Shown here: piece by piece, positions 52,286-61,135 of the stretch
How positions within the stretch are numbered: the first letter of the stretch is position 1
Layout of the letters: every line of letters begins with the position of its first letter
Assembly: GCA_964635055.1 (NCBI GenBank)
Contig: CAZWMT010000026.1
Coordinates: 17,870-81,869 of the forward strand
Length of the DNA: 64,000 nucleotides
Source of the DNA: JAEUJM01 sp964635055
Lineage (GTDB): Bacteria > Actinomycetota > Acidimicrobiia > Acidimicrobiales > DATDAH01
Reading direction: 5' to 3'
Notes under the pieces: generated by a model
The model's database searches: none
The model's input: only the letters and a program-made list of their open reading frames with translations
Told to the model about the DNA's origin: nothing
Made by a program: the position numbers and the translations under genes

Positions 52286-53836
52286 ATGGGGACAGTGCCG
52301 CATGTCGACGGCTACTCGGATCTCGTCGAGGTCGCCCAGGGCGGGTTTGGTGTCGTCTATCGCGGTCGCCAGGACCGATTTGGACGGATCGTGGCCCTGA
52401 AGGTGCTCACGGTTGGGAATCTTGAAGACCGTGACCGCCAGCGGTTCGAGCGGGAGTGCCTCGCCATGGGCGGGCTGTCGTGGCACCCGAACGTTGTCGC
52501 GGTCTACGACTCGGGCATCACCACCGACGGGCACCCGTTCCTCGCCATGGAGTTCCTCGGAGCGGGATCGCTCGCTGACCATCTGAGAGCCGGTCCACTG
52601 TCGTGGCAAGAAGCCGTCGCGGTCGGCGTTCAGATGGCGGGCGCACTCGACGTCGCTCATGCCGCGGGCACCCTGCACCGTGACCTGAAGCCCGAGAACC
52701 TCTTGATCGGCCCGTACGGAGAAGTGAAGCTCGGCGACTTCGGGATCGCCGCAGTCGAGGGTGGTGCCCGCACGACGACGGGGCACGCCTCGTTCACCGT
52801 GGACCACGTCGCGCCGGAGCTACTCCGGGGGGAACGACCCGATGAGCGCAGTGATCTCTATGGCCTCGCTTCCACGCTGCACACCTTGATCGCGGGCACG
52901 CCACCGTTCGCGAGCGGCCGTCATGAGCCGATCGCCGCACAGATGATGCGTGTGCTCCAGGAGCCACCGCCGCGACTTCCTGGTGTACCTGGGACTCTGG
53001 CCGACCTGCTCCTGCGCGCACTCGCGAAGGACCCCGCCGAGCGGCCCGCCAGCGCCGAAGAACTCGGCCGCCAACTGCAAGTCATCCAGGTCGACGGCGG
53101 CGTCGCGGTCACCGATCTCAGACTCGCACCTCGCGACGGAGGCGATCTCCGCTCCAACAGATCCAAAGACGCGGGGGGAACCTCACCGGACACCTCGCCA
53201 CGGGGCGATCCGCAGCCCACCGTCCGTCACGTCGCATCCTCGGGTAATCGAGCAGACCCGCGCCCCACGGTCCGGCTCCCGGCAGCACCCGAGACCGACC
53301 CCCAGAGCGCCTTCCCCGACAAAGCCTCGTATCAGTTCCTCAGCGACGAGCACGGCGAGGTCTTCGACCAGGTCTGGGCCGCGTACGTGTCCAGCGGGCG
53401 GCCGCTCATCATCGCGACACCAGTTCTACGTGAGGCGTGCAACCAGGTGAACCGTGGCACCAGTCCCGCCAGAGCCGTCACTTCAGCCATGGCGCGTTCA
53501 AAGACACCGACGGTCGCCACCAGAGCGCCGATCCAGTCACCGGAGAGCCAACCTCCGACGCAGTCCGGCGCTGGCGGGGCCGGAAGAAGCTCCGAGGTAA
53601 TCGATCCCCAAGGCGCAACTGCACCCGATGCCACCTGGGACAAGGTCTCGCACGAGTTCCTCCGAGAAGAGTGGGGCGATGTGTTCGACGAGGTGTGGGC
53701 GGCCTACGAGGCCCAGGGAAAGCACCTCGTCATCGCCACCCCGGTCCTACGCGAGGCGTGCCGTGATGTCACCAAAGGGGCTGCGCCCAAGAAAGCGGTC
53801 TCAAAGGCAATGGCCCGCGCACGGTCCAAGCGATAG
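52286..53836 (+). CDS. Ser/Thr protein kinase with duplicated C-terminal module
   Basis: A 516-aa soluble kinase (no transmembrane helix) from ATG 52286. The active site is intact: glycine loop AQGGFGVVYRG, Lys in IVALKVL, HRDLKPEN (131-138), DFGI (151-154), APEL. After a disordered linker (about 285-345) come two related modules of about 60 residues, at 349-407 and 456-516. Both read (Y/H)-FL-E-G-VFD-VWAAY, then IATPVLREAC, then A-AMARS. I recognise no domain there. The DNA is slightly lower in G+C than its neighbours and lies beside tRNA genes. Confidence 0.9.
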   Translation: MGTVPHVDGYSDLVEVAQGGFGVVYRGRQDRFGRIVALKVLTVGNLEDRDRQRFERECLAMGGLSWHPNVVAVYDSGITTDGHPFLAMEFLGAGSLADHLRAGPLSWQEAVAVGVQMAGALDVAHAAGTLHRDLKPENLLIGPYGEVKLGDFGIAAVEGGARTTTGHASFTVDHVAPELLRGERPDERSDLYGLASTLHTLIAGTPPFASGRHEPIAAQMMRVLQEPPPRLPGVPGTLADLLLRALAKDPAERPASAEELGRQLQVIQVDGGVAVTDLRLAPRDGGDLRSNRSKDAGGTSPDTSPRGDPQPTVRHVASSGNRADPRPTVRLPAAPETDPQSAFPDKASYQFLSDEHGEVFDQVWAAYVSSGRPLIIATPVLREACNQVNRGTSPARAVTSAMARSKTPTVATRAPIQSPESQPPTQSGAGGAGRSSEVIDPQGATAPDATWDKVSHEFLREEWGDVFDEVWAAYEAQGKHLVIATPVLREACRDVTKGAAPKKAVSKAMARARSKR

Positions 53837-53928
53837 TCCGTGGCCGCCGCGAGGGCTGCACCGTTCCCAAGGTGGATCAGTGTGGGATTACCTCCCTCGG
53901 CCGGTCGAGCCGGACGGGCGCCAAAACG

Positions 53929-53960
53929 GCGGCGATCCCTGCCGTAGCAGGGATCGCCGC
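53929..53960. terminator. Bidirectional intrinsic terminator
   Basis: Stem of at least 12 perfect base pairs, GGCGATCCCTGC / GCAGGGATCGCC, loop CGTA. Reading on the minus strand it is followed by GTTTTGG, and on the plus strand by TTTGC. It lies between the kinase gene and the tRNA genes that converge on it. Confidence 0.85.
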
Positions 53961-53964
53961 TTTG

Positions 53965-54037
53965 CAGCCCCAACGGGATTCGAACCCGTGTCGCCACCTT
54001 GAGAGGGTGGTGTCCTAGGCCTCTAGACGATGGGGCC
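53965..54037 (-). tRNA. tRNA-Glu (CTC)
   Basis: A 73-nt cloverleaf on the minus strand. Acceptor GGCCCCA pairs with TGGGGCT (one G-U); the D arm contains GTCTAGAGGCCTAGGAC as in other tRNA-Glu genes. Anticodon arm CCACC-CTCTCAA-GGTGG gives CTC, and the T arm is ACGGG-TTCGAAT-CCCGT. CCA is not encoded. Confidence 0.95.
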
Positions 54038-54052
54038 AGATCTGTTGTGAAG

Positions 54053-54124
54053 CTCGGGGGGGAGGACTCGAACCCCCAACGACTGGACCAGAACCAGCTG
54101 TGTTACCGATTACACCACCCCCGA
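54053..54124 (-). tRNA. tRNA-Gln (CTG)
   Basis: A 72-nt cloverleaf on the minus strand. Acceptor TCGGGGG pairs with CCCCCGA; the anticodon loop TTCTGGT gives CTG; the T arm is GGGGG-TTCGAGT-CCTCC. It lies 15 nt from tRNA-Glu, same strand, downstream of gltX. Confidence 0.95.
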
Positions 54125-54194
54125 ACGGGAAGGTGCAGGTTACCCGCCCCCGCACCCGATGCCGAACTCGGTTCCGGGGAACTCGGCGCGCCGA

Positions 54195-54872
54195 TCAGCC
54201 GCGGCCGACGCCCTCGCGGATGCGGCCCACCCTGTCGTCGATGGTGACCAGGCGCCGGTAGCCCACAAACCGCCCCACCGACACCGCCAGCGTCTCGCGC
54301 AGCATGGCCCGGAACTCGGTGAAGCCGCTGCCCGGGCTGGTGCGGGTGGGTGAGAGGTGGGCGGTCATGCCCAACTCCTCGGCGATCTGGCCCACACGGA
54401 ACGAGTGGTACGGGTCGGACACCAGGATCACGTCGTGCACCCCCTCGCTGTCGAGGATGCGGGCGGTGGCGGCCAGCGACTCCCACGAGTTGTGGGCGTC
54501 GACCTCGCGGCGGATGTCCTCGTCGGGCACGCCCTTGGCCAGGAGGTAGTTGGCGCCGGCGGTGGCCTCGGTGAAGCGGTCGCCGGGCTGGTTGCCGCCG
54601 GTGACCACGATGGTGGGAGCGAGGCCCTGCTCGTACAGCTCGAGGGCGTGGTCGAGGCGAGCCTGGAAGACGGGCGAGGGCGTGCCGTCGTACTGGGCCG
54701 CCCCGAGCACCACGATGGCCGACGCCTCGGTGGCGTCGTCCTGGCGCGAGGTCCACCACACCTGGGCGAACGTGATCGTCAGGTACAGGCCGATCAGGCC
54801 GACGCCGACCAGCGCCACCCGCACACAGACCCGGAGCCAGCGCGGCAACCGCTGGAGGCGCGACCCGGTCAC
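54195..54872 (-). CDS. DUF218 (SanA/YdcF-like) membrane protein
   Basis: A 225-aa protein with one N-terminal helix (VCVRVALVGVGLIGLYLTITF) and an outer DUF218 domain: AIVVLGAAQYDGTPSPVFQARLD, TIVVTGGNQPGD, EVDAHNSWESLAA, and ILVSDPYHSFRV. SanA in enteric bacteria affects envelope barrier function. Its ATG at 54872 overlaps the gltX stop (4 nt), so translation is coupled. Confidence 0.88.
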   Translation of the reverse strand: MTGSRLQRLPRWLRVCVRVALVGVGLIGLYLTITFAQVWWTSRQDDATEASAIVVLGAAQYDGTPSPVFQARLDHALELYEQGLAPTIVVTGGNQPGDRFTEATAGANYLLAKGVPDEDIRREVDAHNSWESLAATARILDSEGVHDVILVSDPYHSFRVGQIAEELGMTAHLSPTRTSPGSGFTEFRAMLRETLAVSVGRFVGYRRLVTIDDRVGRIREGVGRG

Positions 54873-56215
54873 AACCTGGCGCGGGCCGTCCGAAGGCGTT
54901 GGAGCGTGCGCTCACGGCCCAACAGCACCAGCGACTCGAACAGCGGCGGTCCCACGGTGCGGCCGGTGACCGCCACCCGCACCGGCGCCTGGGCCTTGCC
55001 CAGCTTGAGTCCCCGGGCTTCGCCGACTGCCAGCAGGCAGGCGTGCAGCGACTCCGCGGTCCACTCGACGGAGTCGAAGGCGGCGATGGCGTCGTCGAGC
55101 ATGCCCGCGGCCTCGGGGCCCTTGACCATGGCCTTCTGCCACGAGGCCTCGTCGACCGGGGTCTCGGGCAGGAACAGCCAGTCGACGTAGCCGGGCACCT
55201 CGGCGAGGGTGGTGACCCGCTCCTGCACCAACGGGGCGATGGCCGCGAACGCCTCGGCGTCGAAGGCATCGGCGGCCCACGGCCCTTCGGCGAGGACCGG
55301 GGCACACCGCTCGACGAAGTCGGCCGGGTCGAGCCGCCGCATCCACTCGCCGTTCACGTGGTCGAGCTTCTTCACATCGAAGAACGCCGGCGACCTGGTG
55401 ATGTCCTCCAGCCGGAACTGCTCGATGATCTCCCCCATGGGACGCACCTCGACCCCGTCGGCGGGGCCCCACCCCAGCAGCGCCAGGTAGTTGGCCATGG
55501 CCTCGGGCAGGTAGCCCTTGTCGCGGTAGTCCCACAGCGCCACGTCGTCGCGGCGCTTCGACAGCTTCTGGCGCTGCTCGTTCACCAGCAGCGGCAGGTG
55601 GGCGAACACCGGCAGCACACTGTGGTCCAGCGCGGCACGCAGGTGGATCACCTTGGGGGTGGACGACAGCAGGTCCTCGCCCCGGATGACGTGAGTGATG
55701 GCCAGGTCGACGTCGTCGACCGCGTTGGCGATGAGGAACGTGGGCGTGCCGTTCGACCGCCAGATCACGAAGTCCTCGACGTTCTCGTTCTCGAACCGCA
55801 CGTCGCCCCGGATGACATCGCTGAACTCGATGGCGCCCTCGTCGGGCACCCGGAAGCGCACGGCCAGGCCCGGCGTGATGGTGTCGCCCTCGACCACCTG
55901 GTCGTCGGCGTCGACCAGGTAGGCCAGCCCACGCGACAGCAGTGACGAGGCGGCCTCGCGGTACAGCTCGAACCGGTCGGACTGGTGGATCGGCCCCTCG
56001 TCCCAGTCGATGCCCAGCCACTCGAGCGACCGCAGGATGCCGTCGATCAGCTCGGGCTTGTTGCGCTCGGTGTCGGTGTCCTCGATGCGCAGCACCATGG
56101 TGCCGCCGACCGCACGCGCGTAGAGCCAGTTGAACAGCGCCGAACGGGCACTGCCGACGTGCAGCGAGCCGGTGGGGGCGGGCGCGAAGCGGACACGGGG
56201 CACCGATGGGGTCAC
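54869..56215 (-). CDS. gltX: Glutamyl-tRNA synthetase
   Basis: A 448-aa class I aminoacyl-tRNA synthetase from GTG 56215. The HIGH motif is APAPTGSLHVGSARSALFNW and the KMSKS motif is KLSKRRDDV. Length and anticodon-binding C-terminus are normal for the bacterial enzyme. tRNA-Glu and tRNA-Gln genes lie just downstream. If the genome lacks glutaminyl-tRNA synthetase, as most Actinobacteria do, it also mischarges tRNA-Gln for GatCAB; that is inference. No Shine-Dalgarno sequence is present. Confidence 0.95.
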   Translation of the reverse strand: MTPSVPRVRFAPAPTGSLHVGSARSALFNWLYARAVGGTMVLRIEDTDTERNKPELIDGILRSLEWLGIDWDEGPIHQSDRFELYREAASSLLSRGLAYLVDADDQVVEGDTITPGLAVRFRVPDEGAIEFSDVIRGDVRFENENVEDFVIWRSNGTPTFLIANAVDDVDLAITHVIRGEDLLSSTPKVIHLRAALDHSVLPVFAHLPLLVNEQRQKLSKRRDDVALWDYRDKGYLPEAMANYLALLGWGPADGVEVRPMGEIIEQFRLEDITRSPAFFDVKKLDHVNGEWMRRLDPADFVERCAPVLAEGPWAADAFDAEAFAAIAPLVQERVTTLAEVPGYVDWLFLPETPVDEASWQKAMVKGPEAAGMLDDAIAAFDSVEWTAESLHACLLAVGEARGLKLGKAQAPVRVAVTGRTVGPPLFESLVLLGRERTLQRLRTARARL

Positions 56216-56222
56216 CGCCCCG

Positions 56223-56228
56223 AGGCTA
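56223..56228 (-). promoter_or_regulatory. Probable -10 element of leaderless gltX
   Basis: TAGCCT on the minus strand, 7 nt before GTG 56215. Confidence 0.5.
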
Positions 56229-56262
56229 CCGGCCCCCTACGACAGCGAACCGGCGGCCGGGA

Positions 56263-57411
56263 TCAGCCCACGCCGGTGACGTCGGCGTAGCGCTGCACCA
56301 GCCAGCCGGCGTCGCCGTGCCAGCGCCAATACATCAGGTAGCGGCCCTCGTGGGGCTCGTGATCGCCCTCCTCGGGGCCCCGCGGCAGCGGTGACGACTC
56401 GTCCCCGGCAGGGATCTCCGTGTCGGGCGCCCCATCGGTGACGGCCTCGTCGTGCCCGTCTCCCTCCTGGTGCGCCGCCTCGCCATCGAGGGGCGGCTCG
56501 GCACCCGCAGCGTCCTGGGCGCTCGCACCGCTGGACCCCGGCTCGTCACCGGCACCCGCCGGCTCGGCCGTACCCTCGCCGCCCACACCGACGCCGCCGC
56601 CCACGTCACGGCTCGGCTCGGCCTCGGCGATCACCGCCGGCGCGCCGAGGTCGGCCGGCCCGAGCGGCTCGGCCGCACCGCCCGAACCCGGTGCCGTGTC
56701 GCCCCACGGCTCGCCCGACACCAGCGGCTCCGGCTCGGTGACCGCGGCCACCTCGCCCTCGTGCTCGACAGGGATGCCCGTTCGCCCGTCCTCGACGGGT
56801 GCCGCATCGACGGCGCGGTCCCCGCCCGCCGCGTCGCCAGCCGCACGCTCGGCCGCGGCACCAGCGACCTCGTCCTCGAGCACCTGCAGCGCACCGTCGT
56901 CCCGTTCGTCGGCGCCCTCGTCACCCGCGCCGTCCACCAGCTCACCCGCGCCCTCGTTCAGATCGCCCCCACCACCCATGTCGGCCTGGACGCCGCCCGC
57001 AGGCACGCCACCGACACCCTCCGTGGCATCGTCGGGGGCTCGGTCCGCCTCGAAGAGATCGCCCACACCCTCGGCACCGCCCAGCGCCTCGCCGCCGGCG
57101 ACCGCGGGGTCGGGCCGTGTCGACCGCACCTTGGGCGTCATGCGCGACAGAAACCGGGCCCGCTCGATGCCCAGGTCGCCCGCCACCCGCACGTCCGCCA
57201 CGGTGATGGTGAGCTCGTAGTCGAACTGGGCGAACACCGGTGCGAGCCACTCCCGGATCGCCTCGCGACCCACGATCTCGTCGAGCTCCGGCGTGACCCA
57301 CACGGCGTCGTCGGCGAACAGCGACAGGTAGCCCTCCAGGTCGCCGGTGGACACGGTGGCCCACCACCGTGCTCTCGCCTGCTCGAGGTCGTCTCGGGAC
57401 CGGTCGCTCAC
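56263..57411 (-). CDS. SnoaL-like protein interrupted by a long acidic low-complexity insert
   Basis: A 382-aa protein from GTG 57411, which overlaps the corA stop (GTGA). Residues 1-106 are the first part of a SnoaL/NTF2 fold (RARWWATVSTGDLEGYLSLF, IREWLAPVFAQFDYELTIT, DLGIERARFLSRMTPK). Residues 355-382 (EGRYLMYWRWHGDAGWLVQR) look like its final strands. Between them lies an insert of about 245 residues, rich in Ala, Gly, Glu, Asp and Pro, with no fold or motif that I recognise. An ordinary SnoaL protein would be about 135 aa. Function unknown; coupling to corA suggests co-production. Confidence 0.75.
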   Translation of the reverse strand: MSDRSRDDLEQARARWWATVSTGDLEGYLSLFADDAVWVTPELDEIVGREAIREWLAPVFAQFDYELTITVADVRVAGDLGIERARFLSRMTPKVRSTRPDPAVAGGEALGGAEGVGDLFEADRAPDDATEGVGGVPAGGVQADMGGGGDLNEGAGELVDGAGDEGADERDDGALQVLEDEVAGAAAERAAGDAAGGDRAVDAAPVEDGRTGIPVEHEGEVAAVTEPEPLVSGEPWGDTAPGSGGAAEPLGPADLGAPAVIAEAEPSRDVGGGVGVGGEGTAEPAGAGDEPGSSGASAQDAAGAEPPLDGEAAHQEGDGHDEAVTDGAPDTEIPAGDESSPLPRGPEEGDHEPHEGRYLMYWRWHGDAGWLVQRYADVTGVG

Positions 57412-58382
57412 AGCCAACCCACTCGCTTGAAGTTCCGGTACAGCAGCATGCAGATGAGCAGGATCGCCATCAGGGACAACGGGTAACCGAACCGCCATCG
57501 CAACTCGGGCATGTGGTCGAAATTCATGCCGTACACGCCGGCGAGGGCGGTGGGCACCACACCGATGGCCGCCCACGCCGCCATCTTCTTCATGTCCTCG
57601 TTCTGGCGAATGCTCACCCGCGTCAGGTTGGCCTCGAGCACGCTGGTGAGCAGCTCGTTGAACCCGTTCACCTGATCGAGCACCCGGGTCAGGTGGTCGA
57701 GGACGTCGCGGAAGTATGCGGCGATGTCGTCGTGCAGGTACGGGATGTCGTGCAGCTTTGCCAGTCGCTCGAGCGGCTGCTGCAGCGGCGCCGCCGCCTT
57801 GATCATGCCCAGCACCTCGCGCTTGAGGTAGTAGATGCGCTCGACCGGGTTGTGCCCGGTGGGCGAGAACACCTCCTCCTCCACCTCGCCGATGTCGTCC
57901 TCGATGCCCAGCAGCACGGGCGCGTAGCCGTCCACCACATGGTCGACGATGGCGTGGAGCACCGCCGCCGGACCGCACCGCAGCAGGGCCTCGTCACACT
58001 CGATCTGCTTGCGCAGCCCCGCGAGCTCGGCGGCCTCACCATGGCGCACGGTGACCACGAAGCCACGCCCCACGAACACCTGCAACTCGCCGAAATCAAC
58101 CGTCTCGGTCTCCTGGATGTACCGGGCGGTGCGCAGCACCATGAAGGCGCTGTCGTCGAACAGCTCGAGCTTCGGGCGCTGATGCGCCTTTATCGCGTCC
58201 TCCACCGCCAGTGGGTGCAGGTTGAACTCCTCGCGGACCGCGGCGAACTCGGCCTCGGTGGGCTCGTAGAGACCCACCCAGAGGAACGTGGTCGGATCAG
58301 GCGGCGTGTGGAACTTCCGGCTGACGTCGAACGGCTCCGGATCGCGCGCACCGTTGCGGTACAGGGCGGCATCGACGATCAT
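57408..58382 (-). CDS. corA: CorA family Mg2+/Co2+ transporter
   Basis: A 324-aa channel from ATG 58382. The selectivity motif GMN is present as VYGMNFDHMPELRW between the two C-terminal helices (AWAAIGVVPTALAGVYGMN and YPLSLMAILLICMLLY). The large cytosolic N-terminal domain is complete (FLWVGLYEPTEAEFAAV...). It conducts Mg2+ down the membrane potential as a pentamer. The downstream SnoaL-like gene overlaps its stop. It is divergent from the polymer-forming membrane protein gene, 65 nt apart. Confidence 0.93.
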   Translation of the reverse strand: MIVDAALYRNGARDPEPFDVSRKFHTPPDPTTFLWVGLYEPTEAEFAAVREEFNLHPLAVEDAIKAHQRPKLELFDDSAFMVLRTARYIQETETVDFGELQVFVGRGFVVTVRHGEAAELAGLRKQIECDEALLRCGPAAVLHAIVDHVVDGYAPVLLGIEDDIGEVEEEVFSPTGHNPVERIYYLKREVLGMIKAAAPLQQPLERLAKLHDIPYLHDDIAAYFRDVLDHLTRVLDQVNGFNELLTSVLEANLTRVSIRQNEDMKKMAAWAAIGVVPTALAGVYGMNFDHMPELRWRFGYPLSLMAILLICMLLYRNFKRVGWL

Positions 58383-58447
58383 GCGCACAGCATCCCACGC
58401 GACGACCGGGCGGTGGTTCGCCCCTCGGCGCACCACGAGGAGGCACC

Positions 58448-59782
<1,335 letters not shown>

Positions 59783-60418
59783 AGGTCGCCCAGCGGGCGA
59801 GCGGCGCCGCCGTAGCCCGGTGAAGGAGTCCCCGCCAGCCGCGCCGACCTCACGCTCTGTGTCCACCGGGCCCGTCGCCACCGAACCGGAGGCGATGGCA
59901 CGCACGGACAGGCTTGCGCAGAACTCCTGGAGTTGCCTTGCGGGTGGTGGCGTTCGCCGCTGCGCCGTCGCGGTCCGACCTCGTGCCGTGCTCGAGTCGC
60001 GCGTCGAGGGTGGAACGGCGCGAAGAACGGGGCCGACCGCGACCCGGATCTCACGCTCGGTGCCCACAGGGCCCGCGGCCCCCAAACCGGAGGCAATAGC
60101 GCGCGCTCTGCGCGCGCTATTGCCTCGACTATGACCACCGACGTGGATCCGAACGCGGAGGGTAGCGATTCGGGGCCTCGGGTCCGTTCCGAAGTCACCG
60201 ACGATCGGCCCTGCTCCCGCCGACCACCCGCGACCACCCGTGTCGAAGGCCGCGGCGAGCACGGAGCCGAACCGCACTGGAGGCGAGACCCAGGCCCACC
60301 TCCCTGCCGTTGTTCGCGCCGTTGTGTCCATTCTGCGACAGCCTGCGGAGCGCTCGCTACGTGCCTCCGGAACGAAGATCGCCTCGCCCCCCGGAGGGCC
60401 GAGCTGGTCGGAGTGGCG
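59783..60418. other. Non-coding stretch with palindromic and diverged direct repeats
   Basis: No credible gene is seen in these 636 nt, between two convergent genes. Two diverged copies of a segment of about 55 nt (near 59846-59900 and 60045-60100) share CTCACGCT-GTG-CCAC-GGGCCCG and a GGAGGC end. The second copy runs straight into the hairpin at 60090-60126. Confidence 0.7.
60090..60126. terminator. 17-bp perfect hairpin (family C core)
   Basis: Arms GAGGCAATAGCGCGCGC / GCGCGCGCTATTGCCTC, loop TCT. No U-tract. Same core as 29091-29200 and 32202-32234. Confidence 0.8.
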
Positions 60419-60946
60419 TCAGACGCCGGCGGTGAGGCCGAGGGGGCCCCGCCAGTCGGCGGCGTGGGCGTCGGCGGCCTGGGTGGGGGTGAGGCGCAAC
60501 GTGGCCTCGGGCACGAGGTCGACGATGTCGCGCTGCTCCGCGTAGTGGTGGGCCGCCGCCGCGAACCGCTCCCGGCGCAGGTCGACCAGCGCCGGGTCGG
60601 GCGACTCGTCGAGGAATCCCCAGATGGTGAAGGCCAGCGTCAGGTCGTGGATGACCGGGGCCCGGCCGAACAGCGAGGCCCGCTTGAGGGCCACGCCCAT
60701 CACGCCGGCCACCACGTCGGCCTCGTGCTCGCCCTCCTGCAACACCAGCCGATCGGAGAACCGCTCGGCCAACAGCAGCACGTAGCCCTGGTCGGGCCCC
60801 TGGTTGCCGTAGAACGTGCCCCGGGGCTGGCCCGCCCCCAGGTTGGCCGCGGGGTGCTCGATCCACGGATCGTGCTGCCACGGCGGCGACTCGTACACCC
60901 GCTCGGTGGGGCGTGCGCTCTTCGGGACGTACTCGGGGGCACCCAT
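60419..60946 (-). CDS. Conserved hypothetical protein
   Basis: A 175-aa protein from ATG 60946; an in-frame upstream start at 60973 lacks support. It has no signal peptide or membrane helix. Distinct stretches are YESPPWQHDPWIEHPAANLG, GTFYGNQGPDQGYVLLLAER, and VVAGVMGVALKRASLFGRAPVIHDLTLAFTIWGFL. The end carries ADWRGPLGL. Composition and context suggest a real gene; function unknown. Its 5' side carries a TAGGAT box 8 nt before the start. Confidence 0.7.
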   Translation of the reverse strand: MGAPEYVPKSARPTERVYESPPWQHDPWIEHPAANLGAGQPRGTFYGNQGPDQGYVLLLAERFSDRLVLQEGEHEADVVAGVMGVALKRASLFGRAPVIHDLTLAFTIWGFLDESPDPALVDLRRERFAAAAHHYAEQRDIVDLVPEATLRLTPTQAADAHAADWRGPLGLTAGV

Positions 60947-60954
60947 CGGCGGTG

Positions 60955-60960
60955 ATCCTA
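60955..60960 (-). promoter_or_regulatory. Probable -10 element of leaderless hypothetical gene
   Basis: TAGGAT on the minus strand, 8 nt before ATG 60946, with no Shine-Dalgarno sequence. Confidence 0.45.
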
Positions 60961-61003
60961 CGAGGTACGACACCCGCCACCCAGCCCAGACGCAGAATCA
61001 GCG

Positions 61004-61111
61004 AACTGGCGCCTGATCTGGTCGCCCCAGCAACAGAACAAGGCGCCAGTTGACGAGGTCCCTCGACCTGGCGCCCGATCTCGTCGCCCAGGCGACACAA
61101 TCGGGCGCCAG
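61004..61111. repeat. Two palindromic repeat units (family B)
   Basis: Unit 1 (61004-61051) has arms AACTGGCGCC / GGCGCCAGTT. Unit 2 (61068-61111) has arms CTGGCGCCCGAT / ATCGGGCGCCAG. They lie just past the cimA stop (61136, minus strand), and the arms match those at 30706-30813, although loop sequences differ. Confidence 0.92.
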
Positions 61112-61135
61112 TTCGAAGTAGGCCACGGCCCGACG

